Source: Microbacterium sufflavum (GTDB taxonomy: Bacteria > Actinomycetota > Actinomycetes > Actinomycetales > Microbacteriaceae). From it: a DNA stretch of 64,000 nt. The DNA lies in the NCBI RefSeq assembly GCF_023091155.1, contig NZ_JAHWXK010000001.1, positions 2,946,418 through 3,010,417 on the forward strand, in the 5' to 3' direction. Made by a program: the position numbers and the translations under genes. Numbering within the stretch: the stretch's first letter is position 1; each line of letters begins with the position of its first letter. The notes below the pieces were generated by a model, which was not told the DNA's origin, made no database searches, and saw only the letters and a program-made list of their open reading frames with translations. Positions 45,899-55,488 of the stretch are shown here, one piece after another.

Positions 45899-47437
45899 AT
45901 GTGGACGCAGGAGGCGACGCCGACCGAGGCTCTGCTCGACAGCCGATACCGGCTGGGCGATGCCGTGGGCGTCGGCGGCATGGCGACCGTGTACCGCGCC
46001 GAGGACATCGCGCTGGAGCGCACGGTCGCGGTCAAGATCTTCCGCACCTCGGACGATGCCGTGACCTCGACGGACCGCGCGCACTCCGAGAAGGCGCTCC
46101 TCGCCTCCCTCAATCACCCCAACCTGGTCACGCTCCTCGACGCCCGCCTCGACCCCGGCCGGGCGATGTACCTGGTGATGGAGTTCGTTCCCGGCCCCAC
46201 GCTCAGCAGCCGCCTCTCCCGCTCCGCCGTGACCCCCCAGGAGGTCGCGACGATCGGTGCCGACGTCGCCTCCGCCCTCCATGCCGCTCACGCGGCGGGC
46301 ATCGTGCACCGTGACGTCAAGCCCTCCAACGTTCTCCTCACCCCGCCGACGTCGGGCAGCGACCGGTGGACGGCGAAGCTCGCGGATTTCGGGATCGCGT
46401 GCATGATCGACACGTCGCGGGTCACCGCGCCGGGCATCGTCCTCGGCACCCTCACGTACATGGCGCCCGAGCAGCTGCGCAACGGCGAGGTACGGCCGTC
46501 GGTCGACATCTACGCGCTGGGCCTTGTGCTCCTGGAGGCACTGACCGGCACACCCGGCTTCGCGCCCACCCTGAGCGTCGAGACCGCCCTCGCCCGCCTG
46601 CACCTGGCGCCGGACGTTCCCGCGTCGCTCGGACAGGACTGGGGGAGGCTGCTCACCGCGATGACGAGCATCGACCCGGCCGAACGGCCGCACGCCGCCG
46701 AGGTCGCGGTCGAGCTGCGGCGGTTGAGCGAAGCACTCGCGGAGGCCGACGAGCGCGCCACCGCTCCCCTTCCCGCCGTCGTCGCGCCCGCCGCCACGCG
46801 TGTCCTGCCCGTTCCCGGCTTCCCCTCGCCCGCCGCATCTTCGGCGCCCGTCGCCCCGCTGGTCATCCCTCCCGTGCCGTCGCTCCCCGCCCCCGCGGCT
46901 CCGGCTCGGCCGCTCACCCGTGCCCAGGCCCGGCGGCGGCTCGCCGCCCGTGCGGTCGCTGCACCGCGCCGGACACCGCGGCGACGCGACAGTCTGCTCT
47001 TCGCCGCCGTCGTCGCCATCGGAGCCGTCACCACGGTCGCGGTGTCGCTGTCGGGCCAGGCCCCACAGGCCGTGGCGAGCTCCGGCGCCGTCCTCAGCGG
47101 GATCTCCTCCGTCGAGTCGCCCACGGCCGCCGAGACGGCCCCGCCCACCGTCGTCGAGGTGCCCGCGGCCGTCGCTCCCGCCCCCGCCGAGTCCCTCACC
47201 GTCGAGTCCGTCGGCGACGAGCACTCGGCCGACCATGCCGACGACAACCCGGCTGCACAGCAGGACAACGGCAAGGGCAAAGGCAAAGGAGCGAAAGGCA
47301 ACGGCGAGGGCACGAGGGGCGGAAAGCCGGGTTCCGCGGACCAGGGTTCGCCGACCACGGACGATCGAGCCGCGGTCGAGACGCCCGGCAAGGGCGATAA
47401 GGGCACAGGCTCGCAGGGCAAGGGCTCGAACGACTAG
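45899..47437 (+). CDS. Transmembrane serine/threonine protein kinase with low-complexity tail
   Basis: 512 residues, GGGGAGG before the ATG. The N-terminal kinase domain (about 15-280) is complete: glycine loop GDAVGVGGMATVYRAED, catalytic lysine in VAVKIF, IVHRDVKPSNVLL with the HRD aspartate, ADFGIACM and MAPEQLRNGEV. An Ala/Pro-rich juxtamembrane part precedes one transmembrane helix (LLFAAVVAIGAVTTVAVSL). The outer part has no PASTA repeat and ends in a Gly/Lys-rich tail (NGKGKGKGAKGNGEGTRGG). The ligand and substrates are unknown; the neighbouring pseudokinase-like protein at 39634 has a similar domain order. Confidence 0.9.
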   Translation: MWTQEATPTEALLDSRYRLGDAVGVGGMATVYRAEDIALERTVAVKIFRTSDDAVTSTDRAHSEKALLASLNHPNLVTLLDARLDPGRAMYLVMEFVPGPTLSSRLSRSAVTPQEVATIGADVASALHAAHAAGIVHRDVKPSNVLLTPPTSGSDRWTAKLADFGIACMIDTSRVTAPGIVLGTLTYMAPEQLRNGEVRPSVDIYALGLVLLEALTGTPGFAPTLSVETALARLHLAPDVPASLGQDWGRLLTAMTSIDPAERPHAAEVAVELRRLSEALAEADERATAPLPAVVAPAATRVLPVPGFPSPAASSAPVAPLVIPPVPSLPAPAAPARPLTRAQARRRLAARAVAAPRRTPRRRDSLLFAAVVAIGAVTTVAVSLSGQAPQAVASSGAVLSGISSVESPTAAETAPPTVVEVPAAVAPAPAESLTVESVGDEHSADHADDNPAAQQDNGKGKGKGAKGNGEGTRGGKPGSADQGSPTTDDRAAVETPGKGDKGTGSQGKGSND

Positions 47438-47486
47438 GCCCGGCGTTCAGCCGCACGCCCTCGGGTGTCGCTGAGCGCGCCGGGCC
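47437..47486 (+). terminator. Terminator after the kinase gene
   Basis: GGCCCGGCG (47437-47445) pairs with CGCCGGGCC (47478-47486), and inner TTCAGC pairs with GCTGAG with a 2-nt bulge, giving a long imperfect stem. Confidence 0.55.
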
Positions 47487-47533
47487 CCGGTGTGGAGCAA
47501 GATCGAGTGCGAGCACGCACAGTTGGAGGGGAC

Positions 47534-48679
47534 ATGCGCCGCAGGAGAATCATCGCGACCGACGAGGCGCAGACCGTATCGGCCCAGCGCCGCTCCCCCA
47601 CTTCGGTGGTCGCAGGGGCGAGAGCGAACCCGTTCATGTTCGGGCTGCTGGGAGCCCTGGGCGTCCTGGTCGCTCTCGCGATCGGCGGCATCGTCAATCA
47701 GCTCGCGACCGTGCTGGTCTACATCGGCGTCGCGATCTTCCTCGCGCTCGGACTCGACCCCATCGTCACCAGCATCGAGCGCAAGCTCCCCCGTCCCGCC
47801 GCCGTCGCGATCGTCGTCGCCGGCGTCGTCCTCGCGTTCGCCGGGATCATCCTCGCCATCGTCCCGATCCTCGTCGAACAGATCACCAACCTGATCAAAG
47901 ACGGTCCGAAGATGATCGAGGACTTCATGAAGACGGACTGGTACAAGGACATGAGCGCCCAGTTCGGCTCGACCATCACCGATGCCGTCAACGGCGTGCT
48001 CGGCTTCGTGCAGGACCCCGACAACTTCTTCGACATCGGCGGCGGTGTCTTCGCGGTCGGCGCCGGGATCGCCGGAGGCATCACCGGCGTCACCATCGTC
48101 CTGATCCTGACGCTGTACTTCATGGCGTCGCTGCGCAGCATGAAGCGTGTCGCCGCTCGCTTCGTGCCCGCCTACCAGCGCGACACGTTCAGCGAACTCC
48201 TGGAGGACGTCTCGAGCGCGGTCGGTCGCTACGTGATCGGTCAGGCGAGCCTCGCCCTGACCAACGGCGTGCTCAGCCTGATCTTCCTCAGCATCATCGG
48301 CGCACCGGTGCCGGCGCTGCTGGCCCTCATCGCCTTCATCGGCTCGATGATCCCGCTCGTCGGAACCCTGTCGGCATCGATCATCATCTCGCTGATCTGC
48401 CTGTTCGAGTCGCCCACGACCGCGCTCATCGCGATCATCTACTACCTCGTGTACATGCAGATCGAGGCATACGTGCTATCGCCCCGCATCATGAGCCGCG
48501 CGGTCGCCGTTCCGGGGGCTCTCGTGGTGATCGCGGCCGTCGCGGGTGGTGCGCTCGGCGGGATCCTCGGCGCGCTGGTGGCCATCCCGATCGCGGCGAG
48601 CATCATCATCATCGTGCAGAAGGTCGTGTTCCCGACACAGGACCGGAAGAAGACACCACCGGCCGTGACGGTCGCGTGA
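47534..48679 (+). CDS. AI-2E family transporter (membrane protein)
   Basis: 381 residues from the ATG with GGAGGGG upstream. It has seven to eight hydrophobic helices, beginning PFMFGLLGALGVLVALAIGG, with VYIGVAIFLALGLDPIVTS. The conserved C-terminal half contains GQASLALTNGVLSLIFLSI, and the family tail LVVIAAVAGGALGGILGAL. Members are thought to export small molecules; a role in AI-2 transport is documented only for some. It is convergent with the second lipid kinase gene: its stop abuts the other's. Confidence 0.87.
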   Translation: MRRRRIIATDEAQTVSAQRRSPTSVVAGARANPFMFGLLGALGVLVALAIGGIVNQLATVLVYIGVAIFLALGLDPIVTSIERKLPRPAAVAIVVAGVVLAFAGIILAIVPILVEQITNLIKDGPKMIEDFMKTDWYKDMSAQFGSTITDAVNGVLGFVQDPDNFFDIGGGVFAVGAGIAGGITGVTIVLILTLYFMASLRSMKRVAARFVPAYQRDTFSELLEDVSSAVGRYVIGQASLALTNGVLSLIFLSIIGAPVPALLALIAFIGSMIPLVGTLSASIIISLICLFESPTTALIAIIYYLVYMQIEAYVLSPRIMSRAVAVPGALVVIAAVAGGALGGILGALVAIPIAASIIIIVQKVVFPTQDRKKTPPAVTVA

Positions 48680-49600
48680 TCAGCGGACGGTGACGGCGCC
48701 CGCCTGCACGCGCACCGCGAACGACGAGATCTCCCCGACCTCCTCGCCGTCGATCTCGAACATCTGCGGAGCCGCAAGGCGCACCTCGATGCGCTCGGCG
48801 GAGACGTGCGTGGTGGAGTCCGTGCTCACCGCCTGATCGACACTCCCGAGAATCCGTCGGATGCCGTTGTCCCACACCACGGAGCGGACGGTGTCGAGCC
48901 ACTGGAGCGGACCGTCGGCGCTGATCAGCAGCATGTCGAGGAGCCCGTCGTCGACGAGGGCGTCGGGCAGCAGTCGGATACCGCCCTGCAACATGCCGCA
49001 GTTTCCGATCAGGAGGGTGTGCCCACGCAGCTCCTGCGGCTCACCGTCGTCCAGCTGCAGCGTGATGTCGGTCATCTCCGTGCCGGCGAGTGCCCGGCCC
49101 ATCGCCTCGACGTACGCGAGCCATCCCGCGCGGTCCTTGAGGTCGTCATTGGTCTCCACCAGCATCTGGGCATCGACGCCGAAGCCCACCATGACCGAGA
49201 ACGCGTGCTCCTCCCCGTCGATCTCGACCCATCCGAGGTCGATGTTCCGCGGCTCGCTGTCGCGGACGTGCTCCAGCGCGGGAAGGACGCCCTCCAGGGG
49301 GATACCGAGGTTGCGGGCCAGGAGGTTGCCGGTGCCCTGCGGCACGATGCCGAGGGCGACCCCGGTCTCCGCGAGGGCCTCCGCGACCGCTCGGATGGTC
49401 CCGTCTCCGCCCACCGCGATGACCGGGTCGCAGCCCTCCGCGACCGCCTCCGCCGCCATGCCACGGCCCGCGTCCTCCGGGGTGGTCTCCCACCAGCGGA
49501 CCTCCGCGTCGTCGCCGAACGCGAGCCGGACGGCCTCCTCGAGAACCGCCCTGTCCGACTTCGTGGGGTTCCAGATCACTGCCAGAGGAGAAGACGTCAT
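48680..49600 (-). CDS. Diacylglycerol kinase-family lipid kinase (second copy)
   Basis: 306 residues from the ATG at 49600 (GAGGAGAAG upstream, slightly close). Motifs are LAVIWNPTKSDRAVLEEAVR, PVIAVGGDGTIRAVAEAL and GIVPQGTGNLLARNLGIPL, followed by the family's beta-sandwich domain ending FEIDGEEVGEISSFAVRV. It phosphorylates a lipid, probably diacylglycerol-like, at the membrane. The longer upstream frame overlaps glnE and is not coding. It differs clearly from the lipid kinase at 9059. Confidence 0.88.
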   Translation of the reverse strand: MTSSPLAVIWNPTKSDRAVLEEAVRLAFGDDAEVRWWETTPEDAGRGMAAEAVAEGCDPVIAVGGDGTIRAVAEALAETGVALGIVPQGTGNLLARNLGIPLEGVLPALEHVRDSEPRNIDLGWVEIDGEEHAFSVMVGFGVDAQMLVETNDDLKDRAGWLAYVEAMGRALAGTEMTDITLQLDDGEPQELRGHTLLIGNCGMLQGGIRLLPDALVDDGLLDMLLISADGPLQWLDTVRSVVWDNGIRRILGSVDQAVSTDSTTHVSAERIEVRLAAPQMFEIDGEEVGEISSFAVRVQAGAVTVR

Positions 49601-49647
49601 GCGCTCAGCCTGGGCGACCGGAGCCGTTCCCGCAACTCGGTTGACAG

Positions 49648-52623
49648 TCACCCGTAGAACAGGTGCTCGAAGGTCCGCCGAGCCCGGCGCGTGACACCCA
49701 GGTAGTCCTCCTCGAGCTGCGTGGCCGCGCGGTTCGGGTAGCCCAGCAGCCGCGCCAGCGCGTCGAGCTGCCGGCGGTCGGCCGGGAGCACGTCGCTGGT
49801 CTGTCCGGTGAGCAGGGTGATGGCCGACCGGAGCCGGCTCGACAGCAGCCAGGCGGCCCGCAGACGCTCCGCGTCCTCCTCCTCCACGAGCCCGGCAGCG
49901 ACCGCCGCGTCCAGCGCCCGCAGTGTCGAGGTGGTGCGGAGTCCCGGCACCTGCGCCGCATGCTGCAGCTGCAGCAGCTGCACGAGCCACTCCACGTCGC
50001 TCAGGGTTCCCGGTCCGAGCTTGAGGTGCCGCCGCGGATCCGTGCCCTGCGGCAGCCGCTCCCCCTCGACCCGCGCCTTGATGCGCTTGATCTCCCTCAG
50101 CCCCTGGAGGTCGACCGTGTCGGGGTAGCGGATCGAATCGGCGAGCTCCGTGAACCGCGCGATCAGCTTGACGCTCCCCGCGACGCCCTGCGCGCGCAGC
50201 AGCGCCTGCGCCTCCCACGACAGGGACCAGCGACGGTAGTACGCCGTGTACGCGTCGAACGAGCGCACCAGCGGACCGTTGCGCCCCTCCGGACGCAGTC
50301 CGGCGTCGAGCTCCAGCGGCAGCCGGTGGTCGGTGAGGTGCTCGCGCAGACCCGCCACGATCTTCGTGGCGAGCTTCTCGGCGCGCTGCGGATCCACGCC
50401 GTTCGCGTCGTACACGTACAGCACGTCCGCGTCGGAGCCGAACCCGAGCTCGCCACCGCCGAACCGGCCCATCGCGATCACGGCGAAGTCGAGCGCCGCG
50501 TCCTCCGGCGGCACGACCTCACGCATCACCGCGCGCAGCCCGGCCTGGATCGTCGCGGCGGTGATGTCGGTGAGGGCCGTCGCCACCTCCTCGATCGTGA
50601 GCACGTCGAGCACCGCGCCCATGGCCGTGCGCAGCAGCTCGCGCCGCCGCAGGGCCCTGACCGCTCGCAGCGCGTCCGCGACCGTCTCGTGCCGCGTCTG
50701 GATCGCCCGCGCCTCCTCGTCCAGCGCCTCCGCGCCACGTGGTCGCAGGCGCTCCGTGCTGTCGAGCCAGGCCACGGACTCCGGGATCCACTCGAGCAGC
50801 TCCCCGATGTAGCGCGACGACGACAGCAGCCGCGTGAGGCTCTCGGCCGCGCCGGAGGAATCCCGCAGCATCCGCAGGAACCACGAGGTGTCGCCCAGCC
50901 GCTCGCTGATGCGACGGAACGCCAGGAGCGCGTAGTCCGGGTCGCTGCCGTCGGCGAACCAGCGCACCATGATCGGCATCAGGTGCCGCTGGATCGTGGC
51001 CTTGCGGCTCAACCCTCGCGTCAGGGCACCGATGTGGCGCAGCGCCCCGGCCGGGTCGCGGAACCCGATCGCCGCGAGCCGGTCGTGCGCCTGCTCCAGC
51101 GACAGCGTGCGCTCCTCCTCCGGCAGACCGGCGACCGCGCTCAGCAGCGGGCGGTAGAACAGGCGCGTGTGGATCTCGCGCACCTCGCGGCGCACGGCCT
51201 CCCAGCGCGCCCAGATGGCGTCGCCGCTGTCGGCCAGTCCGGTCGCGCGGGCGAGGAACCGTCGTCCGGCCGGCGTGCGGGGCATCAGGTGCGTGCGGGA
51301 GAGCTCGCGCAGCTGCAGCCGGTGCTCCATGAGCCGCAGCACGCGGTAGTCGGCGGCGAAGGTCGCCGCGTCCGCACGGCCGATGTACCCGCCGTCGACG
51401 AGGGCGTCGAGGCTCTCCAGCGTGCCGCGGGTGCGCAGCGTCTCGTCGGTCAGCCCGTGCACGAGCTGCAGGAGCTGCACCGTGAACTCGATGTCGCGCA
51501 GACCGCCCGCGCCGAGCTTGAGCTGGTACGGCGCGTCCTCCGGATCGATGTGCTCCATGACCCGTTCGCGCATGCGCTGCACGTTCTCGACGAACTCCTC
51601 GCGCGCGGCGCTCGACCACACGAGGGGCTGCACGGCCGCGATGTACTCCGCGCCCAGCACGGGGTCTCCCGCGAGCGGCCGTGCCTTCAGCAGCGCCTGG
51701 AACTCCCACCCCTTCGCCCAGCGGTCGTAGTAGGCGGCGTGCGAGGCGAGCGAGCGCACCAGCGCCCCCTGCTTGCCCTCGGGCCGCAGCGCCGCATCGA
51801 CCTCCCACAGGGGCGGCTCGACCTCGATCGCGCTGAGGGCACGCATCGTCTCGCGCGCCAGTCGCGTCGCGATGTCGATGGCCCGCGCCTCCGACACGAC
51901 CGCGTCATCGGCGGTTCCCGCGACGAAGATGACGTCGACGTCGCTGACGTAGTTCAGCTCCCGCGCGCCGGCCTTGCCCATGCCGATGATCGCGAGCCGG
52001 GTCGCGGCGAGCTCGTCGTGGCCGGTGCTCGCGCGCAGCCGCGCCCGCGCTACCGCCAGCGCCGCCTCCAGCGCCGCACCGGCGAGGTCGGCCAGCGCCG
52101 CGGCGACCGCGGGCACCGCGTCCTCCGGGCGCTCGTGCGCGAGGTCGAACGCGGCGATCGCGGCGAGCTCACGCCGATACGCCACGCGCACCGCCACCAC
52201 CGCGTCGTCGTCGCCCGCCGCCGCGACACCGTCGCTGGCGTCCACGGCGGCGAGGAGGCGGCTGCGCAGCGCGTCGGCCGATGGCAGCGCCGACACGGGC
52301 TCACCGAGCACGGAGAGCTGTGCGGGGTGGCGCAGGAAGAACTCGGCGAGCCCGGTCGAGGCGCCGAACACCCGCCACACCGTGCGGCGCGTCTCCGCAT
52401 CGTCGACGAGCGGCCGCACCGCCTCCGGGTCACGGCGCGCCACCCGGAGCAGACCGCGCACCGCGGCATCCGGGTCTGCGGCGCCCATGCCGTCGAGCAG
52501 CCCCGCACGGGGTCGGTCCAGCAACGACTCCAGCTCTGCCAGCGACGCGGCGGCCTCGGACAGCTCGGAGAAACCGATCCGTGCGAGCGCGGAGAGCGAG
52601 ACGGAGGCGTCGGGTCGGGCCAT
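49648..52623 (-). CDS. glnE: Bifunctional glutamine synthetase adenylyltransferase/deadenylyltransferase
   Basis: 991 residues from the ATG at 52623. Two nucleotidyltransferase halves are visible. The N-terminal one has LAIIGMGKAGARELNYVSDVDVIFV and the C-terminal one FAVIAMGRFGGGELGFGSDADVLYVYD; each is followed by a helical GlnE-type domain (LKLGAGGLRDIEFTVQLLQL; LKLGPGTLSDVEWLVQLLQL). It adds AMP to, and removes it from, the regulatory tyrosine of GlnA1. It begins 8 nt after glnA2, in an operon order conserved in actinobacteria. Confidence 0.95.
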   Translation of the reverse strand: MARPDASVSLSALARIGFSELSEAAASLAELESLLDRPRAGLLDGMGAADPDAAVRGLLRVARRDPEAVRPLVDDAETRRTVWRVFGASTGLAEFFLRHPAQLSVLGEPVSALPSADALRSRLLAAVDASDGVAAAGDDDAVVAVRVAYRRELAAIAAFDLAHERPEDAVPAVAAALADLAGAALEAALAVARARLRASTGHDELAATRLAIIGMGKAGARELNYVSDVDVIFVAGTADDAVVSEARAIDIATRLARETMRALSAIEVEPPLWEVDAALRPEGKQGALVRSLASHAAYYDRWAKGWEFQALLKARPLAGDPVLGAEYIAAVQPLVWSSAAREEFVENVQRMRERVMEHIDPEDAPYQLKLGAGGLRDIEFTVQLLQLVHGLTDETLRTRGTLESLDALVDGGYIGRADAATFAADYRVLRLMEHRLQLRELSRTHLMPRTPAGRRFLARATGLADSGDAIWARWEAVRREVREIHTRLFYRPLLSAVAGLPEEERTLSLEQAHDRLAAIGFRDPAGALRHIGALTRGLSRKATIQRHLMPIMVRWFADGSDPDYALLAFRRISERLGDTSWFLRMLRDSSGAAESLTRLLSSSRYIGELLEWIPESVAWLDSTERLRPRGAEALDEEARAIQTRHETVADALRAVRALRRRELLRTAMGAVLDVLTIEEVATALTDITAATIQAGLRAVMREVVPPEDAALDFAVIAMGRFGGGELGFGSDADVLYVYDANGVDPQRAEKLATKIVAGLREHLTDHRLPLELDAGLRPEGRNGPLVRSFDAYTAYYRRWSLSWEAQALLRAQGVAGSVKLIARFTELADSIRYPDTVDLQGLREIKRIKARVEGERLPQGTDPRRHLKLGPGTLSDVEWLVQLLQLQHAAQVPGLRTTSTLRALDAAVAAGLVEEEDAERLRAAWLLSSRLRSAITLLTGQTSDVLPADRRQLDALARLLGYPNRAATQLEEDYLGVTRRARRTFEHLFYG

Positions 52624-52631
52624 GCCGCGCC

Positions 52632-53969
52632 TCAGAGGAGCTCGAGGTTGTTCTTCAGCTCCAGCGGCGTGACCTGGCCGCGGTACGCCTCCCACTCCTT
52701 GCGCTTATTGAGCAGCACGTAGTTGAACACCTGCTCGCCCAGCGTCTCGGCCACGAGCTCGGACTCCTCCATGTACTCCAGCGCGTGGTCGAGGCTCGCG
52801 GGCAGGGCGGAGTAGCCCAGCGCACGGCGCTCGGCGTCGCTCAGCGCCCACACGTTGTCCTCGGCCTCCGGCGGCAGCTCATACCCCTCCTCGATGCCCT
52901 TGAGGCCTGCGGCGAGCATGAGCGCGTAAGCCAGGTAGGGGTTCGCGGCCGAGTCGAGCGCGCGGTACTCCACGCGCGACGACTGCCCCTTGTTCGGCTT
53001 GTACATCGGCACCCGGACGAGCGCCGAACGGTTGTTGTGACCCCACGTGATGAAGCTGGGGGCCTCGTCGCCGCCCCACAGCCGCTTGTACGAGTTGACG
53101 AACTGGTTGGTCACGGCGGAGATCTCGTTCGCGTGCCGCAGGAGCCCGGCGATGAAGTGACGGCCCGTCTTGGACAGCTGGTACTTCGCCCCCTCCTCGT
53201 AGAACGCGTTCTGATCGCCCTCGAACAGCGACATGTGCGTGTGCATGCCGCTGCCGGGCTGACCGCTGAGCGGCTTCGGCATGAACGTGGCGTACACGCC
53301 CTGCTCGATGGCCACCTCCTTGATCACGGTGCGGAACGTCATGACGTTGTCGGCCGTGGTGAGGGCGTCGGCGTAGCGCAGGTCGATCTCGTTCTGACCG
53401 GGACCGCCCTCGTGGTGGCTGAACTCCACCGAGATGCCGAGGTCTTCGAGCATGCGCACCGAGCGGCGCCGGAAGTCATGGGCCGTACCGCCCGGCACGT
53501 TGTCGAAGTACCCGGCGGAGTCGACCGGGACCGGACCCTCGGGCCCGAACGACGAGGACTTGAGCAGGTAGAACTCGATCTCCGGGTGCGTGTAGAACGT
53601 GAAGCCCGCGTCAGCGGCCTTCGCGAGCGCGCGCTTGAGCACGTGACGCGGATCCGCCACCGCCGGCTGCCCGTCCGGGGTGGTGAGGTCGCAGAACATG
53701 CGCGCCGTCGGGTCGATCTCCCCGCGCCACGGCAGCGTCTGGAACGTGGTCGGGTCGGGCTGCGCCAGCAGATCGGACTCGTACGTGCGGGTGAGGCCCT
53801 CGATGGCCGAGCCGTCGAAGCCGATGCCCTCCGCGAACGCCCCCTCGACCTCGGCCGGCGCGATCGCGACCGACTTCAGCGTGCCGATCACGTCGGTGAA
53901 CCACAGCCGCACGAACTTGACGCCGCGCTCCTCGATCGTGCGAAGCACGAAGTCCCTCTGCTTGTCCAT
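52632..53969 (-). CDS. glnA2: Glutamine synthetase, GlnA2 type
   Basis: 445 residues. It has the type I fold with GIGFDGSAIEGLTR, THPEIEFYLL, FSHHEGGPGQNEIDLRY, SGQPGSGMHTHMSLF and the arginine-binding NNRSALVRVP. It lacks the longer insertion of GlnA1, as expected for the short GlnA2 form. Despite sharing the operon with glnE, GlnA2-type enzymes are generally not adenylylated. Its start is 2 nt after the stop of the small upstream gene, so the small gene, glnA2 and glnE form one operon. Confidence 0.94.
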   Translation of the reverse strand: MDKQRDFVLRTIEERGVKFVRLWFTDVIGTLKSVAIAPAEVEGAFAEGIGFDGSAIEGLTRTYESDLLAQPDPTTFQTLPWRGEIDPTARMFCDLTTPDGQPAVADPRHVLKRALAKAADAGFTFYTHPEIEFYLLKSSSFGPEGPVPVDSAGYFDNVPGGTAHDFRRRSVRMLEDLGISVEFSHHEGGPGQNEIDLRYADALTTADNVMTFRTVIKEVAIEQGVYATFMPKPLSGQPGSGMHTHMSLFEGDQNAFYEEGAKYQLSKTGRHFIAGLLRHANEISAVTNQFVNSYKRLWGGDEAPSFITWGHNNRSALVRVPMYKPNKGQSSRVEYRALDSAANPYLAYALMLAAGLKGIEEGYELPPEAEDNVWALSDAERRALGYSALPASLDHALEYMEESELVAETLGEQVFNYVLLNKRKEWEAYRGQVTPLELKNNLELL

Positions 53970-53971
53970 GG

Positions 53972-54214
53972 CTACTCTGCGCCCTGGCCCTTCGCGTCGG
54001 AGCCGAAGCCGCTCGACGGCTTCGCGTCCCAGCCCTGCTCCGCGGCCTCCTCCTCGGCCCAGGCACGCGACCGCTCCTGGAGGACCTCGGGCGCACGACG
54101 CGCCTCGGCCTCGGTGTCGAAGGGGCCGACGCGGTCGATCGAGGGCGACAGCATGCCGAACTCGACCTCGCCCGTGGCGGAGTTGTACCAGTACTTGTGA
54201 TCGCCGTCGGTCAT
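53972..54214 (-). CDS. SPOR-like small protein
   Basis: 80 residues with GAAGGAG before the ATG. It begins MTDGDHKYWYNSATGEVEFG and contains GPFDTEAEARRAPEVLQERS, resembling small 'SPOR domain' proteins of Microbacteriaceae that read like half of a SPOR fold. No signal peptide is present, so it is probably cytoplasmic. The function is unknown. Its conserved position ahead of glnA2 suggests linkage to nitrogen metabolism, but that is inference. Confidence 0.78.
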   Translation of the reverse strand: MTDGDHKYWYNSATGEVEFGMLSPSIDRVGPFDTEAEARRAPEVLQERSRAWAEEEAAEQGWDAKPSSGFGSDAKGQGAE

Positions 54215-54282
54215 GGCTTCTCCTTCTTCCCGCGAGTCGTTCGGGTGATGTCATCGATCCTACTGGCGCACACAGCGGTCGC

Positions 54283-54288
54283 TAAGCT
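54283..54288 (+). promoter_or_regulatory. -10 hexamer for leaderless ppgK transcript
   Basis: TAAGCT is followed by exactly 7 nt and the ATG at 54296. Confidence 0.55.
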
Positions 54289-54295
54289 ATCGGCC

Positions 54296-55042
<747 letters not shown>

Positions 55043-55058
55043 CACCAGCGACACGTGG

Positions 55059-55087
55059 AAGGCCCCGCAGAGCATCTGCGGGGCCTT
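55059..55087. terminator. Hairpin between ppgK and rnpB
   Basis: A perfect 12-bp stem pairs 55059-55070 with 55076-55087 (5-nt loop). It ends ppgK and lies just past the 3' end of rnpB on the minus strand. Confidence 0.75.
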
Positions 55088-55094
55088 TCCTCGT

Positions 55095-55474
55095 GGGGCG
55101 AATGGGCCGGCCTGTACGCCGGGTTCTGTTCCGGGGTTCTTCGCCCCTTCGACGGCCATCTCTCTCGGCGACACGTTGCCGTGCCGCTCCAGCGGTCTAC
55201 CCGAGGACTCGGCGGGCCGCGTCAACATCCTCTGTCTGACCTTGCTCCGGGCGAGGTTTACCTGGCGGGCCGTGTCACCACGGCCCCCGGTGGTCTCTTA
55301 CACCACCCTTTCACCCTTACCCGCGATCCGAGGATCACGGGCGGTCTGCTCTCTGTGGCACTTTCTCGCGGATCACTCCGGGTGGGTGTTACCCACCGCC
55401 CTGCCCTGTGGAGCCCGGACGTTCCTCGGTGCGGTCACCCGCCACGCGACCGTCCAGCCGACCCATTCGCCCCT
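55095..55474 (-). ncRNA. rnpB: RNase P RNA, class A
   Basis: About 380 nt on the minus strand. The ends pair (5' GCGAATGGGTCGGC with 3' GCCGGCCCATTCGC). Conserved regions are readable in order: GGAACGTCCGGGCTCC (CR-I), GAGAAAGTGCCACAGA, GGGTAAGGGTGAAA, GGTAAACC, and near the 3' end ACAGAACCCGGCGTACAGGC (CR-V). It is the catalytic RNA that matures tRNA 5' ends. It explains the 446-bp stretch between ppgK and the polymerase gene, where no protein gene is present. Confidence 0.97.
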
Positions 55475-55488
55475 CCAGTCTACGGCGC

